NCBI GenBank assembly: GCA_905235155.1
Contig: CAJOKJ010000026.1
Location: forward strand, 1-54,256
Direction of reading: 5' to 3'
Source of the DNA: Candidatus Gastranaerophilales bacterium
GTDB lineage: Bacteria; Cyanobacteriota; Vampirovibrionia; Gastranaerophilales; Gastranaerophilaceae
DNA: 54,256 bases
Part shown: one piece after another, positions 1 to 8,649 of the stretch
How the letters are laid out: each line of letters starts with the position of its first letter
Position numbering within the stretch: position 1 is the first letter of the stretch
The notes under the pieces: generated by a model
What the model was told of the DNA's origin: nothing
Databases searched by the model: none
Seen by the model: the letters and a program-made list of their open reading frames with translations, nothing else
Position numbers and translations under genes: made by a program

Positions 1-422
1 ATTTAGAAATAATCCGACCTTATTGGAATGAGTAATTTTATCTTAACGAAACAACAGCAAAGCAAGCATTGTCTGAACGCAGTGAGTTTGCTTGCTTTTG
101 GTTGAGTTTAGATAAAATTAACGAATGGAAATAGGTCGTGGTTTTTGTGAAACTTTTGCCACCAAAAGTTTCCTCCGTCCGAGCAGGACATTATTATTTT
201 TTTGTAAATTTAAAATATTGATTTTAGCAAAAATGTTTGATATAATTGATTTATGGGAATATATATCATGTAACATTTTATGGAAAATGTTACATTGATT
301 TTTTATATGAAAGTCAATTTTTGAAGATTTTTGGTAGGGTGAAGCCGAACGAAGTGAGCAAGAGCAAATATACGTTTGCAAAATGCTAAACTTTGTTACC
401 TTTTTACTAAATATCTATATTA
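1..422. other. Non-coding stretch with two inverted repeats
   Basis: I see no convincing gene here. The reading frame on the minus strand at 118-381 has no ribosome binding site and no protein-like composition. The stretch holds a nested hairpin at 33-120: an outer 11-bp perfect stem (33-43 with 110-120) and an inner 10-bp perfect stem (59-68 with 89-98). It also holds a 10-bp perfect inverted repeat at 149-158/163-172 with a 4-nt loop. These could be the terminator of the YqeG/U32 operon, which ends at 423 on the minus strand, or dispersed palindromic elements. Confidence 0.5.
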
Positions 423-902
423 CTAGAACGGACAAATTGTTAGACGTTCCAAAAATCTTACAAATTTTGTTAAAATATTTTCATTCTTATTGATAGAACC
501 TACCAAAATTGTTTTTGTTCCTGCTAATTTCCCTGCTAAAATATCTGTTAATGGTCTATCTCCAACAATTACAACATTTTTTGAATTCATAAACAATCCT
601 TTTACAATATTCTTTATTGTTTTTGGACACGGTTTATTTGCACCCCAATACACTTTACAAGGTGAATGTAGTGTTACTTGTTCAATATATTCTTGTTTAT
701 GATTGTTTGTAACTATTGCCAAATAAAAATCTTTTTTGAATTGTTCAAACCATTCCAAAGTTTCTTTTGTAAACACACCTGTTTTTGACTGCATAGTAGT
801 ACTGTCTAAATCAAGAAGCATTGCATGAATACCCATTTCTTTCAGCATTTCCGGTGTAATTTCATAAATGTCTTTCAAATTTTTGTTAGGACGCAATATC
901 AT
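423..902 (-). CDS. YqeG-family HAD (subfamily IIIA) phosphatase
   Basis: Soluble protein of 159 aa, the usual YqeG length. The HAD motifs are visible in order: motif I DLDST with nucleophile D31 and acid/base D33, motif II VTNN (T65), a motif III lysine in the PCPKTIKN segment (K94), and motif IV VGDRPLTD (D115, D120). Family knowledge: YqeG proteins are small-molecule phosphatases related to phosphatidylglycerophosphate phosphatases; the substrate here is not known. The gene start overlaps the end of the upstream U32 gene by 17 nt, so the two are almost certainly one operon. The product name is firm and the substrate is not. Confidence 0.85.
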   Translation of the reverse strand: MILRPNKNLKDIYEITPEMLKEMGIHAMLLDLDSTTMQSKTGVFTKETLEWFEQFKKDFYLAIVTNNHKQEYIEQVTLHSPCKVYWGANKPCPKTIKNIVKGLFMNSKNVVIVGDRPLTDILAGKLAGTKTILVGSINKNENILTKFVRFLERLTICPF

Positions 903-2136
903 CGTTTTTTATCTCCTTTGTTCTTGCAAGTGCATATTTGTAATTTTTAGGTGAACGCTCAAATTTAATATACAATTCATCATTTGTATTTGCAACTTCA
1001 AGTTCTTCACCTGTTTTTTTACTTACAACTTTCATAACTTTAGTAAAATACTGTTCATCAGGTGTGATAATTTCTATTTCCTGACCTTTTAAAAATTTAT
1101 TTTTTGTTTTTACAAGAAAACTATCATCTTGCTTATCCCAAAATTCACACAAAAAGTCTGAACCTGCCAAACCCTTTGAAATATCGTAACTATAACTGTC
1201 AGAATTATTATTACCAAAGTAAAAGCCTTGTGTGTAACCACGATTTCCAACTTTTTTTAATTCAAGAAAATATTTATGTAAATCGTCGCTTTTTCCGTTC
1301 ATTACTTCATCTATTGCACTTCTGTATGCTTTTGTAACGGCAGAAACATAATATAAACTTTTTGTCCTTCCTTCTATTTTTAAAGAATCAACACCTGCAT
1401 CAATTAATTCGGGTAAATATTCAACTAAACATAAATCTTTTGGACTTAAAATGTGAGTTCCACGCTCATTTTGTTCTATTTCATAATATTGTCCGGGACG
1501 AGTTTCTTCCACAAGCTTATAACTCCAGCGGCAAGGCTGGGCACAATTTCCATGATTGGCTTTTCTTTCACCGTCTGTCATATAATCACTCAACAAACAT
1601 CTTCCTGAAAAGGAAACACACTGTGAACCGTGTACAAAAACTTCCAATTCCATATCAGGAACATGTTTTTTTATCTCTGCAACATCTTTTATTGGTAATT
1701 CTCTCGCTAAAATAGAGCGTGTAGCACCCAAATCCTGCCAAAATTTTACTGCCTCGTAATTTAACGTATTCGTCTGTGTGCTGACATGAACAGGTACATT
1801 GGGCATATATCTTCTAACTACCCTAAATACACCCATATCACTTAATATTATTGCATCAGGATTTGAGTCTTTTATCCTGTCCATAACACTTTCTAATAAT
1901 TCTATATCATTATTAAATGCAAAAATATTAAGTGTTAAATATGCTTTTGCTCCTAAAGAATGTGCTAACTCAATAGCCTCTTTAAGATTTTCCATTGTGA
2001 TTAATTCACCCTTACGCATTGCTCTAAGGCTAAAATCTACAACTCCCAAATAAACAGCATCTGCACCGTATCTTACGGCATATTCTAACTTTTCTTTATT
2101 GCCTGCCGGCATTAATAATTCTGGTTTAACAGTCAT
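886..2136 (-). CDS. U32 family protein (peptidase U32 / TrhP-RlhA-type RNA hydroxylation factor)
   Basis: 416 aa. It opens with the PAG-N...GADAVYLG segment typical of U32 proteins and carries the U32 signature HGSQCVSFSGRC, followed by a second cysteine pair (NCAQPC). A C-terminal beta domain follows the core. Members once called collagenase-like peptidases are now known in part as tRNA or rRNA hydroxylation factors (TrhP, RlhA). The length fits TrhP-like proteins, but the sequence alone cannot separate the subgroups. No Shine-Dalgarno precedes the ATG. Instead a -10-like TAAACT lies 6 nt upstream (2143-2148), so the message may be leaderless. It is the first gene of a two-gene operon with the YqeG-type phosphatase. 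Confidence 0.85.
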   Translation of the reverse strand: MTVKPELLMPAGNKEKLEYAVRYGADAVYLGVVDFSLRAMRKGELITMENLKEAIELAHSLGAKAYLTLNIFAFNNDIELLESVMDRIKDSNPDAIILSDMGVFRVVRRYMPNVPVHVSTQTNTLNYEAVKFWQDLGATRSILARELPIKDVAEIKKHVPDMELEVFVHGSQCVSFSGRCLLSDYMTDGERKANHGNCAQPCRWSYKLVEETRPGQYYEIEQNERGTHILSPKDLCLVEYLPELIDAGVDSLKIEGRTKSLYYVSAVTKAYRSAIDEVMNGKSDDLHKYFLELKKVGNRGYTQGFYFGNNNSDSYSYDISKGLAGSDFLCEFWDKQDDSFLVKTKNKFLKGQEIEIITPDEQYFTKVMKVVSKKTGEELEVANTNDELYIKFERSPKNYKYALARTKEIKNDDIAS

Positions 2137-2221
2137 AAAAATAGTTTACATCAAATTGCCTGCCTGTGCAATGCACTTTACAAAAAATCCTACTAACATT
2201 TTATAATCAAAGGAGTTTTAA

Positions 2222-2674
2222 ATGAAAAAAATTATTATTTTTACACTTTTAATTTTATTTGTTAGTCCAAAAACATTTGCAGCAACTTCAAGTTTTAAAA
2301 CTTTTACACCTGCACCTAACTATTATAATAATAATTATTACAATAATTATAATAATCATAGAAGGTATCTTCCGCCTCCACCTCCGCCAAGTACTCAAAA
2401 TAATCAAGGTAACAAATATTGGAAACGCAGAAACTATTATAACAACTACTATAATAGCTATAATAATCCTTATTATTATCAACCAAAACAATCTGTTTTT
2501 AGTACTATCGGAGATTTTTTCAGTTCAGGTAAAATGACAGGATATACAGATTCAAACTTTGATAACATAGACATTCCTTACGGATATCAAACTGAATATA
2601 AAGACGCTAACGGAAATTATTATAAAGATGATTACGGATATCAAAGCGGTGCAAGTGTAAAAATTCTTGATTAA
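2222..2674 (+). CDS. Exported Asn/Tyr-rich low-complexity protein
   Basis: 150 aa, preceded by a clear AAAGGAG at good spacing. Residues 1-20 form a classic Sec signal peptide (KK, a hydrophobic core, then TFAA). The mature part has short N/Y runs around residues 35-85 broken by a six-proline stretch, then a more ordered tail (about 100-150) with two similar YGYQ-containing segments (IPYGYQTEY, DDYGYQSGA). I recognise no domain. Composition suggests a flexible secreted or envelope-associated protein. A strong terminator follows 5 nt after the stop codon, so it is a single-gene unit. Confidence 0.75.
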   Translation: MKKIIIFTLLILFVSPKTFAATSSFKTFTPAPNYYNNNYYNNYNNHRRYLPPPPPPSTQNNQGNKYWKRRNYYNNYYNSYNNPYYYQPKQSVFSTIGDFFSSGKMTGYTDSNFDNIDIPYGYQTEYKDANGNYYKDDYGYQSGASVKILD

Positions 2675-2678
2675 TATG

Positions 2679-2711
2679 AAAAAAGCCTTGATTTTAAATC
2701 AAGGCTTTTTT
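2679..2711. terminator. Bidirectional intrinsic terminator
   Basis: A 16-bp perfect stem (2679-2694 with 2696-2711) around a GC-containing core GCCTTGAT, with A-tract on one side and T-tract on the other. It sits between two convergent genes, so it can stop transcription from both. Confidence 0.9.
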
Positions 2712-2740
2712 CTCATTCTCAATTATTTATCTAAAATTTA

Positions 2741-3598
2741 TTATACTGCTGCAACAGGTCTTTTTTGAGGTTGTGCACCAGGAATTTGTTGCCAGTTAGC
2801 AGACATGATTTTTTTGAATGATTTTAATGCTGTATCTTCTAATTCACCCAATTCATCAGCTTCCATAATTAATTCTCTTAAAGGAAGTAATGCTCTTTGG
2901 TCACGAAGAACACCTAATGCTGCTGCTGCACCTGCTCTAACCAATTCGTTTTCATCACGTTTTTTCATAACGTCAATCAATGCAGGAACTGCTTTTGTAT
3001 CATTTAATTTGCCTAATGAAGTTACTGCGTAAATTCTTACGTTTACCCATTCATCAAACAACATGTTAATTAATTTATCAACTGCTTTTTTGTTACCAAT
3101 TTCACCTAAAGCACGAGTTGCATCGCAACGTACGTTTACTTTTTCGTGGTCTAAAGAAGCAATTAAAGCATCTGTTGCAACATCACCAATTTCAATTAAT
3201 GCTTCTGTTGCTGTAATACAAACTTGAGGGTTTTCATCGTTTAATGCTTCAACCAAAGGTTCAACAACGATTTCACCGCCCAATCTTCCTAATGCTCTTG
3301 CTGCACGAACTCTAACATCAACATTGCGGTCTTCACGTAAAGATTCAATTAAGTATGTTGTTGCTTTTGAATCGCCCAATTCGCCCAATGCTCTTGCTGC
3401 ATATAAACGAACTGAACCGTTTTTATCATTCTTTAATACATCGATTAATGGTTCAACTGCTTTTGATTCACCCATTTCACCAAGAATACGTGCTGCATTA
3501 TATCTTACTTTTTCTGAATTGCTTGTTTTTAAATCTGTGATTAATTCTTCAAATGTTTTTTTAACTTGTTTCTTTTTGCTATTTACACTAATAGTCAT
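2741..3598 (-). CDS. HEAT-repeat (PBS-lyase-like) protein
   Basis: 285 aa made almost wholly of about seven to eight HEAT repeats of roughly 31 residues. The recurring core is VR-xxAARALGELG-xxxAVxPLIxxL. No signal peptide or membrane segment. A GGAGG lies 11 nt before the ATG. Such repeats occur in phycobilisome lyases (CpcE/F type) and in many scaffold proteins. No phycobilisome gene is in view, so a protein-protein scaffold is the safer reading. The C-terminus (about 245-285) leaves the repeat pattern and ends in a Q/P/K-rich tail. Monocistronic, with its own terminator. Confidence 0.85.
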   Translation of the reverse strand: MTISVNSKKKQVKKTFEELITDLKTSNSEKVRYNAARILGEMGESKAVEPLIDVLKNDKNGSVRLYAARALGELGDSKATTYLIESLREDRNVDVRVRAARALGRLGGEIVVEPLVEALNDENPQVCITATEALIEIGDVATDALIASLDHEKVNVRCDATRALGEIGNKKAVDKLINMLFDEWVNVRIYAVTSLGKLNDTKAVPALIDVMKKRDENELVRAGAAAALGVLRDQRALLPLRELIMEADELGELEDTALKSFKKIMSANWQQIPGAQPQKRPVAAV

Positions 3599-3907
3599 TT
3601 AAAAGTTTGCCTCCACATATTATTGTACCGATATATTCTTATAAAGTTTTTCTTTTATAAAAAATTGCCTTTTTGTGAATTAATTGTTAAACAATGTTAA
3701 CTTATTACTAACCATGTCTAAATCATGCTACGTCTGGATTTAGACCCTACAAGGTTTTAAGGGTAAATCTGACACTTTATGCTTTTATATTAACATTTTT
3801 TTTTAATTTTGTCTTGTTTTGTTAACAAATTTTCATACATTTGTAGTAATTGTTTTATTAATGTTATGCACAAATAAGTTTTACAAATTATATTTGATTA
3901 AGTTATA
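3599..3907. other. Intergenic leader region with a 9-bp hairpin
   Basis: No gene. It lies upstream of the HEAT-repeat gene and downstream of the histidine kinase, both on the minus strand. A perfect 9-bp stem (3716-3724 with 3737-3745, 12-nt loop) is followed by a smaller ACCCT/AGGGT stem at about 3745-3765. There is no clean U-tract, so it could be a weak kinase terminator or a structured leader. I recognise no known riboswitch. Confidence 0.4.
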
Positions 3908-5569
3908 TTAAGATATCGGAATTATGATTTCAAACTCTGTTCCATGCCCAAATTCGCTCTGTACATGTATTTTGCCATGATGAGAATCAATAATTTTTTG
4001 TGAAATTGCAAGTCCTAATCCTGTACCAAGTCCTGATGATTTTGTTGTAAAACCTTCGTTAAAAATTTTGTCCAGATATTCTTTTTTTATGCCTTCACCA
4101 TTATCTTTTATTGAAACTACAAGATTGTTCTGTTCTACTTTTGTTGTAATTTCTATTTTGCCTTTTGTTTTAATAGCATGGCATGCATTTACGAGTATAT
4201 TCATAAAAACTTGATTTAATTTGTTTGGATAACACTTAATCATTGGCAATTGGGAATAATGTTTAATGATTTGAGCTTTATTTTTTGTTTCGTGGTGAAT
4301 TAATGCAAGAGTTAAATCAATTTCCTTATTAATATCTGCTTCTTGAAGTTCTGCTTCATCAAGGCGTACAAATTTTTTAAGTGATGTAACCAGGTTTAAA
4401 ACTCTTTGTACGGCTTCATTATCGACAGAATTTATTTCTGAAAACATTTCTTTTAGGTCAATATTTTCAATTTTAGCAATTAATTTTGTCATTATTGCGT
4501 TATTTGATTTTATTGACGCAAAAGGTGTATTTATTTCATGTGCAATTCCTGCAACAAGTTGACCTAAGGATGCCATTTTTTCAGCGTTTATGAGTTGTAG
4601 TTGAGTATCTTTTAATTCTTTCAATGTTTTTTGTAATTCTTCAACTGTTTTTAAATTATCCTCATACAATTTAGCCTGTGCAACGGCATTACCAATTTGT
4701 GCCGAAACAGATTCAAGAATATCAATTTCATCGGTCATATCTCGTTTTTGGTAACTTAACAAAACAATAACACCGAGCAAATTTGATAAATGATATATTG
4801 GTAAAATTACACGCATTAAAGGGGTATCAAAAAGTTCAGCTTCATTAAACTCTCTTAATACCATTGCGGATATTGTTTTTTTATTCGATAAGTCATTAAA
4901 GACTTTTGAATCAAAAGTTACTAATTTACCGATAAAATCTTTTTTTTCTTTTCCAAAAGCATGCTCAATTTTAAATCCTTCGGTTATATTTGACGCATAA
5001 TATGCTCTAAAAGCACCAAAAACGGTTGCAAGCTCTTTCAATGCAGAATTAAGAATTTTTTTTGAATCTATTGATTCTCTTATAATGTTTGAAATTTTAT
5101 TAATAAGTGTCATTTTGACGGCTTGAGTTTGATTTGTACGAGCAGTCATTCTTAACTTTTCAACTTCTTTTATAACATCATTATATTTTTCTTCAAGATT
5201 TGTCTTATCATTTAAGACTTTTTCTAAATTTATTTGTGCGGTTACATCGGAAAAAATCATTATAATATACTTATTTTTTCGATAAGAAGATAAATCAAAG
5301 TATAATAAATTTCCTGAAGATTGTTGGTAACTGACTAATGCACTCAAATTTTCGTGTATTGTAAATAACTGGTTTATAGGTAAAAAATCAAGTGCATTTT
5401 CAACTTCAAACGGAATAAAATCAAAATTTAATTTATGAGAAAATCTGCTAAAATCAGTATAATCGTAAAAAATACGCTTAAAAGAATTATTTACAAACAC
5501 GACCTCTTTCTGTTGGTTTGTAATAATTACGGCATCTTTAAATTTGTTGAAAAATTTAAATTTTTCCAT
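3908..5569 (-). CDS. Cytosolic PAS-GAF sensor histidine kinase
   Basis: 553 aa with no transmembrane segment, so it senses something in the cytoplasm. Order of domains: PAS (about 1-115), coiled coil (115-150), GAF (about 155-300), coiled coil (300-330), dimerisation/phosphoacceptor helix with GIAHEINTP (H344), and HATPase with N box NILVNA (N457, N461), DNGEGI (D489) and GLGTGLGL (513-520). All catalytic elements look intact. No response regulator gene is adjacent, so its partner is elsewhere. The ATG has no ribosome binding site. A TATAAT at 5579-5584 on the minus strand sits 9 nt upstream inside a perfect palindrome, suggesting a leaderless and possibly repressed transcript. Confidence 0.9.
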   Translation of the reverse strand: MEKFKFFNKFKDAVIITNQQKEVVFVNNSFKRIFYDYTDFSRFSHKLNFDFIPFEVENALDFLPINQLFTIHENLSALVSYQQSSGNLLYFDLSSYRKNKYIIMIFSDVTAQINLEKVLNDKTNLEEKYNDVIKEVEKLRMTARTNQTQAVKMTLINKISNIIRESIDSKKILNSALKELATVFGAFRAYYASNITEGFKIEHAFGKEKKDFIGKLVTFDSKVFNDLSNKKTISAMVLREFNEAELFDTPLMRVILPIYHLSNLLGVIVLLSYQKRDMTDEIDILESVSAQIGNAVAQAKLYEDNLKTVEELQKTLKELKDTQLQLINAEKMASLGQLVAGIAHEINTPFASIKSNNAIMTKLIAKIENIDLKEMFSEINSVDNEAVQRVLNLVTSLKKFVRLDEAELQEADINKEIDLTLALIHHETKNKAQIIKHYSQLPMIKCYPNKLNQVFMNILVNACHAIKTKGKIEITTKVEQNNLVVSIKDNGEGIKKEYLDKIFNEGFTTKSSGLGTGLGLAISQKIIDSHHGKIHVQSEFGHGTEFEIIIPIS

Positions 5570-5570
5570 G

Positions 5571-5591
5571 ACATGTATATTATATACATGT
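5571..5591. promoter_or_regulatory. Perfect 21-nt palindrome overlapping the kinase -10 box
   Basis: ACATGTATAT and ATATACATGT face each other across one base. On the minus strand the centre reads TATAAT, with the kinase start codon 9 nt downstream. A palindrome on the -10 element is where a repressor or autoregulator would bind. The intergenic space is divergent, so the site could also affect the operon that begins near 5669/5770. Confidence 0.5.
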
Positions 5592-5668
5592 GTCGAGAAA
5601 AAGTAAAAATATTAAGCATTATAATATTTTCAAGTATTTGTAAATTAATAATAATAAAAGTTTACGTT

Positions 5669-5761
5669 ATGAAATATTTTAAGCCGAATATAAAATTTCA
5701 TGATAGATTAAAAGATACAGAGGGAATTGAAATATTATCACAAAAAATTAAAGGAGTATAA
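5669..5761 (+). CDS. Possible 30-aa leader ORF
   Basis: A 30-codon frame starting ATG-AAA-TAT and ending 8 nt before the ATG of the next gene. It is basic and has no recognised family. It lacks a ribosome binding site, so it may be no more than the 5' leader of the operon. It would be a leader peptide if translated. Confidence 0.2.
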   Translation: MKYFKPNIKFHDRLKDTEGIEILSQKIKGV

Positions 5762-5769
5762 GGAGATAT

Positions 5770-6393
5770 ATGTCAGAATATTTGACTAAAGAAGAAATTA
5801 AGCAATGGAGAAGTTCATTAGAAAAGATTACACTGGAAGAATATGCAGCAAGATTGGGAAAACAAATAGAAGAAGCAAAACAAACAAATGACTTGGTAGA
5901 CATTGTATTAAAAGGTAAATCTTACATGTCATCAACACCTTCTTCAAGTATGACAATATCAAGAGCTGAAAAAATTAATTCAATTGCAGAACGTTCAATT
6001 GAAAAGGAACGTCAAATGACATCTGAAACTCGTTCTATTGAACAAGCAAAAAGAGTTAAAAAAGAAACTGTGAAAGCCACTGTTGAAGAAGCAAAACCTG
6101 TTAAAAAAGAAGCTCCGATTGCAGAAAAACCTATTGTTGAAAATATTGAAGAACCTGCTTCAATACAAGAGGAAGTTCAAATTGTATTTAAAAAAGCACT
6201 TACAGACAGAGAACAGTTGGTTTTTGATTATTTCTTAAAAAATAAAAATCAGATAGTATATGCAAAAGATTTGGCTTCATTGTTGAATCTACCAAGAGAT
6301 TATGTGTATAAGTATATTAAAAATTTAAGAGCAAAAATCGAAGGTGAAAACCTTAAAAACGCTGAAGCAGGCGGATTTATGCTTACTGTTTAA
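5770..6393 (+). CDS. Winged-helix protein with helical N-terminus and Lys/Glu-rich linker
   Basis: 207 aa. Residues 1-45 look helical, and about 60-145 form a low-complexity K/E/A-rich linker. Residues about 148-207 match the shape of an OmpR/PhoB-type winged helix: a helix DREQLVFDYFLKN, a turn, YAKDLASLLNL, a recognition helix with YVYKYIKNLRAKI, and a wing ending AGGFMLTV. The start is set by GGAG 6-7 nt upstream; a second GGAG lies just before it. No receiver domain is present. It is the first gene of an operon with the DUF262-like gene 6 nt downstream, so a role in controlling or partnering that protein is inferred. Confidence 0.6.
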   Translation: MSEYLTKEEIKQWRSSLEKITLEEYAARLGKQIEEAKQTNDLVDIVLKGKSYMSSTPSSSMTISRAEKINSIAERSIEKERQMTSETRSIEQAKRVKKETVKATVEEAKPVKKEAPIAEKPIVENIEEPASIQEEVQIVFKKALTDREQLVFDYFLKNKNQIVYAKDLASLLNLPRDYVYKYIKNLRAKIEGENLKNAEAGGFMLTV

Positions 6394-6399
6394 TAAAGT

Positions 6400-7521
6400 A
6401 TGAAAATTAAATCATTAAATTTATTAGAATTGTTAAATAAAACGCAGGTACTTTATTCAACCGAATTTGCAGGTGAATATAGAGTACCTGCTGATTTATT
6501 GGAAAATTTACTGGAAGTTTCACAAACAAAAGAACCGTTGTTTGACGGCTTAATGTTTATGCAAAAAATTGACAATGATGCTTATATTGTTGTTGACGGA
6601 ATGAAAAGATTAATTTCACTAAGCCTTTTATTGCATGCTCTCTGTGAATGTTACAAATTGACTAATAATAAAAACATTCATGCCATAGAGTTGATAAAAA
6701 AAAGATATTTATTTGGCAAATACGGAACAAAAATTCAATTAAACGATTATGAAAAACAAATTTACGAAAAACTCGTAAAATATGAAAAAATGACTGATAA
6801 AGAAAAAGAGCATCCGATGTTTAAAGTTCTTCATGAATTTTGGGCAAAAATTAAGATGAATAATTTATCGGCAGTACAATTATTTAATCAAATAAAACAA
6901 ATAAAAGCCCTTGTTTGCATCTATGATGAAACTGATATTGATAATAGAGATTTATATCAATTTTTAAATTGTAATAATTCATATATTGAAGAATTAAGGC
7001 TTGTCAAAAATTTTTTGGAAGAAAAAGCAGGTGATAGCGTAAAACTGTGGTATGAATTTACGGATATGTTTGAAAAAGCAGATATGGTGAGAAAAATAAA
7101 ATATTTCTTCCTTGATTTTTTGACAATTCAAAAAAACGGTATAATTCCAAAAGAAAATGAAATTTATATGTGCTTTAAACACTATTATTTAAGAATGATA
7201 AACAACGGGCAAACACCGGATGAATTTTTTAGTTCAATGAAAAATGTTGCCAAAAATTACATAAAAATTTCAACCGCAAATTTTGAAAATACAGAAATAA
7301 AACAAAGAATACAAACAATAAAAGATAATAACATGTACGAAACATTCCCGTATTTGCTTGAAGTAACTGATGATTATGAAAATGGCAGAATAACGGAAGA
7401 AACATTTTGTCAATTACTTGATACAGTAATTTTGTTTGTTGCGGAACAAAAAAGCGGTAATTTTGAAAGTATTATCAATTTTGCAACCCTAAGTCATGAA
7501 ATTAATACAAGAATTATATAA
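6400..7521 (+). CDS. Degenerate DUF262 (GmrSD N-terminal-like) protein
   Basis: 373 aa. It keeps the layout of DUF262 proteins. YRVPADLLENLLE (28-40) matches the usual YxVPxxQRxYVW...LLxDI region. VVDGMKRLISLSLLL (64-78) stands where the family has the hallmark DGQQRLTTL, and DLYQFLNCN...LRLVKNFLEE (184-208) where it has FExLNSRG...LxxxDLIKN. The usual QQ after DG is replaced by MK, and the NSRG glycine is lost. No C-terminal HNH/DUF1524 nuclease is visible. Known DUF262 proteins include modification-dependent restriction subunits and BREX-linked BrxU. The changed motif argues for a different or regulatory role. Translation is probably coupled to the winged-helix gene. Confidence 0.5.
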   Translation: MKIKSLNLLELLNKTQVLYSTEFAGEYRVPADLLENLLEVSQTKEPLFDGLMFMQKIDNDAYIVVDGMKRLISLSLLLHALCECYKLTNNKNIHAIELIKKRYLFGKYGTKIQLNDYEKQIYEKLVKYEKMTDKEKEHPMFKVLHEFWAKIKMNNLSAVQLFNQIKQIKALVCIYDETDIDNRDLYQFLNCNNSYIEELRLVKNFLEEKAGDSVKLWYEFTDMFEKADMVRKIKYFFLDFLTIQKNGIIPKENEIYMCFKHYYLRMINNGQTPDEFFSSMKNVAKNYIKISTANFENTEIKQRIQTIKDNNMYETFPYLLEVTDDYENGRITEETFCQLLDTVILFVAEQKSGNFESIINFATLSHEINTRII

Positions 7522-7586
7522 AAGATTGGATTAATATTTTTTTAATTGCAGTAATGAAATATAGTCCGTGAATGAAATTTTATATC

Positions 7587-8525
7587 TTAAAAAATTGCAC
7601 AAATTCCAAATAATAAAGAGAAGCCAATAAGCATCATAACAGGTGTATCCATAGAATGTGGTGCAAACGCTTCTGATAATGTCATTATTGGTGGGAACAA
7701 TATTATGGCAGACAAAAATTCCCGCATATTTGCAAATTGTTCTTTAAATATCAATAAAAATACTAAAGCAGAAATATAAACACAAGCACTTCCTGCATAA
7801 GACCTTACATATCTGTTTTTTAAATTCCATGAAGGGACAACATATTTTTTCTTGCCTAAATAAGTTCCGACAGGTTCAGCCAAACCATCACCTATTGCAA
7901 CAGTAAATACTACAACCGATGCCAACAATGGTAAATGCAGATACATTTCAAAAATTTGTTTAAATACAGTTATGATAAGTAAACCCGGAAGCATATTACC
8001 TAAAACAATCCATTTTAGGGTGTTTGGTCTATCTTCTATTCTGTCCAGCGAGTTAAATTGCAACATAAAAAATGTTGAAAACTCTCTTATTGGTTTTATT
8101 AAAACTAAAAACATAAAAAGTACAAATAAAGATTCCCAAAGGTGCGGAAGAATACCGAATGGTTGTGTAGGCGGACTTAATAAAGGTACAAGATATGCGG
8201 CAAAATGCTGTATTTTCCTTGTATAATTTACCTTAAACCAATTGTTTTTTGATGTTGTAATGTAACCTTTATCATCTATATTGCAATAATGACGACATAA
8301 AACACCTCCTAAAAGTGCTAAAATCATCATTACAGAAAGTTTTATTGCTGTTCTGAAGAAAAAATGCTTTGCATTAAAAAGGTTTGGGTCAAAAATTATT
8401 GTCCAGCATAACAAAAATGCAAATAAAACCAACCATAATATTAAAAATTGCAAATCAAAAGTTTGTGTCCATTTTTTATCATAATTACCCGCAGAATCGC
8501 CGGGCATCAATATTTTATTTTCCAT
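7587..8525 (-). CDS. Polyprenol/dolichol-kinase-like CTP transferase, membrane protein
   Basis: 312 aa with about eight hydrophobic segments. Near residue 205 it carries GDGLAEPVGTYLGKKKY, followed about 14 residues later by RSYAGSACVYISAL. This pair is the signature of the SEC59/VTE5 group (dolichol kinase, phytol kinase) and of related CDP-alcohol enzymes that use CTP. A likely role is phosphorylation of a lipid alcohol in the inner membrane. AGAGG lies 5 nt before the ATG. It is divergent from the PAP2 phosphatase gene, and together they could recycle a polyprenyl carrier. Substrate is inferred. Confidence 0.65.
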   Translation of the reverse strand: MENKILMPGDSAGNYDKKWTQTFDLQFLILWLVLFAFLLCWTIIFDPNLFNAKHFFFRTAIKLSVMMILALLGGVLCRHYCNIDDKGYITTSKNNWFKVNYTRKIQHFAAYLVPLLSPPTQPFGILPHLWESLFVLFMFLVLIKPIREFSTFFMLQFNSLDRIEDRPNTLKWIVLGNMLPGLLIITVFKQIFEMYLHLPLLASVVVFTVAIGDGLAEPVGTYLGKKKYVVPSWNLKNRYVRSYAGSACVYISALVFLLIFKEQFANMREFLSAIILFPPIMTLSEAFAPHSMDTPVMMLIGFSLLFGICAIF

Positions 8526-8649
8526 AAATCCTCTATTAAATGCTTGATAAAATAATTATATAGCAAAAAGCGTCAGAAAAATATTATTGTTAAAATTTTT
8601 ATTAAAATAATTTTTATGATAAGATTTATACAATAAAAGGGGATATTTT

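Noticed and set aside
118-381. 87-aa open frame on the minus strand
   Set aside because: No ribosome binding site, erratic composition, and it overlaps an inverted repeat.
2259-2537. Open frames overlapping the N/Y-rich exported protein on both strands
   Set aside because: Artefacts of the AAT/TAT-rich repeat; only the frame with signal peptide and ribosome binding site is plausible.
3716-3765. Possible riboswitch upstream of the HEAT-repeat gene
   Set aside because: Only two simple stems; no conserved core of a known riboswitch class.
5435-5761. 108-aa open frame on the plus strand
   Set aside because: Its first half is antisense to the histidine kinase; only the last 30 codons could be a leader peptide.
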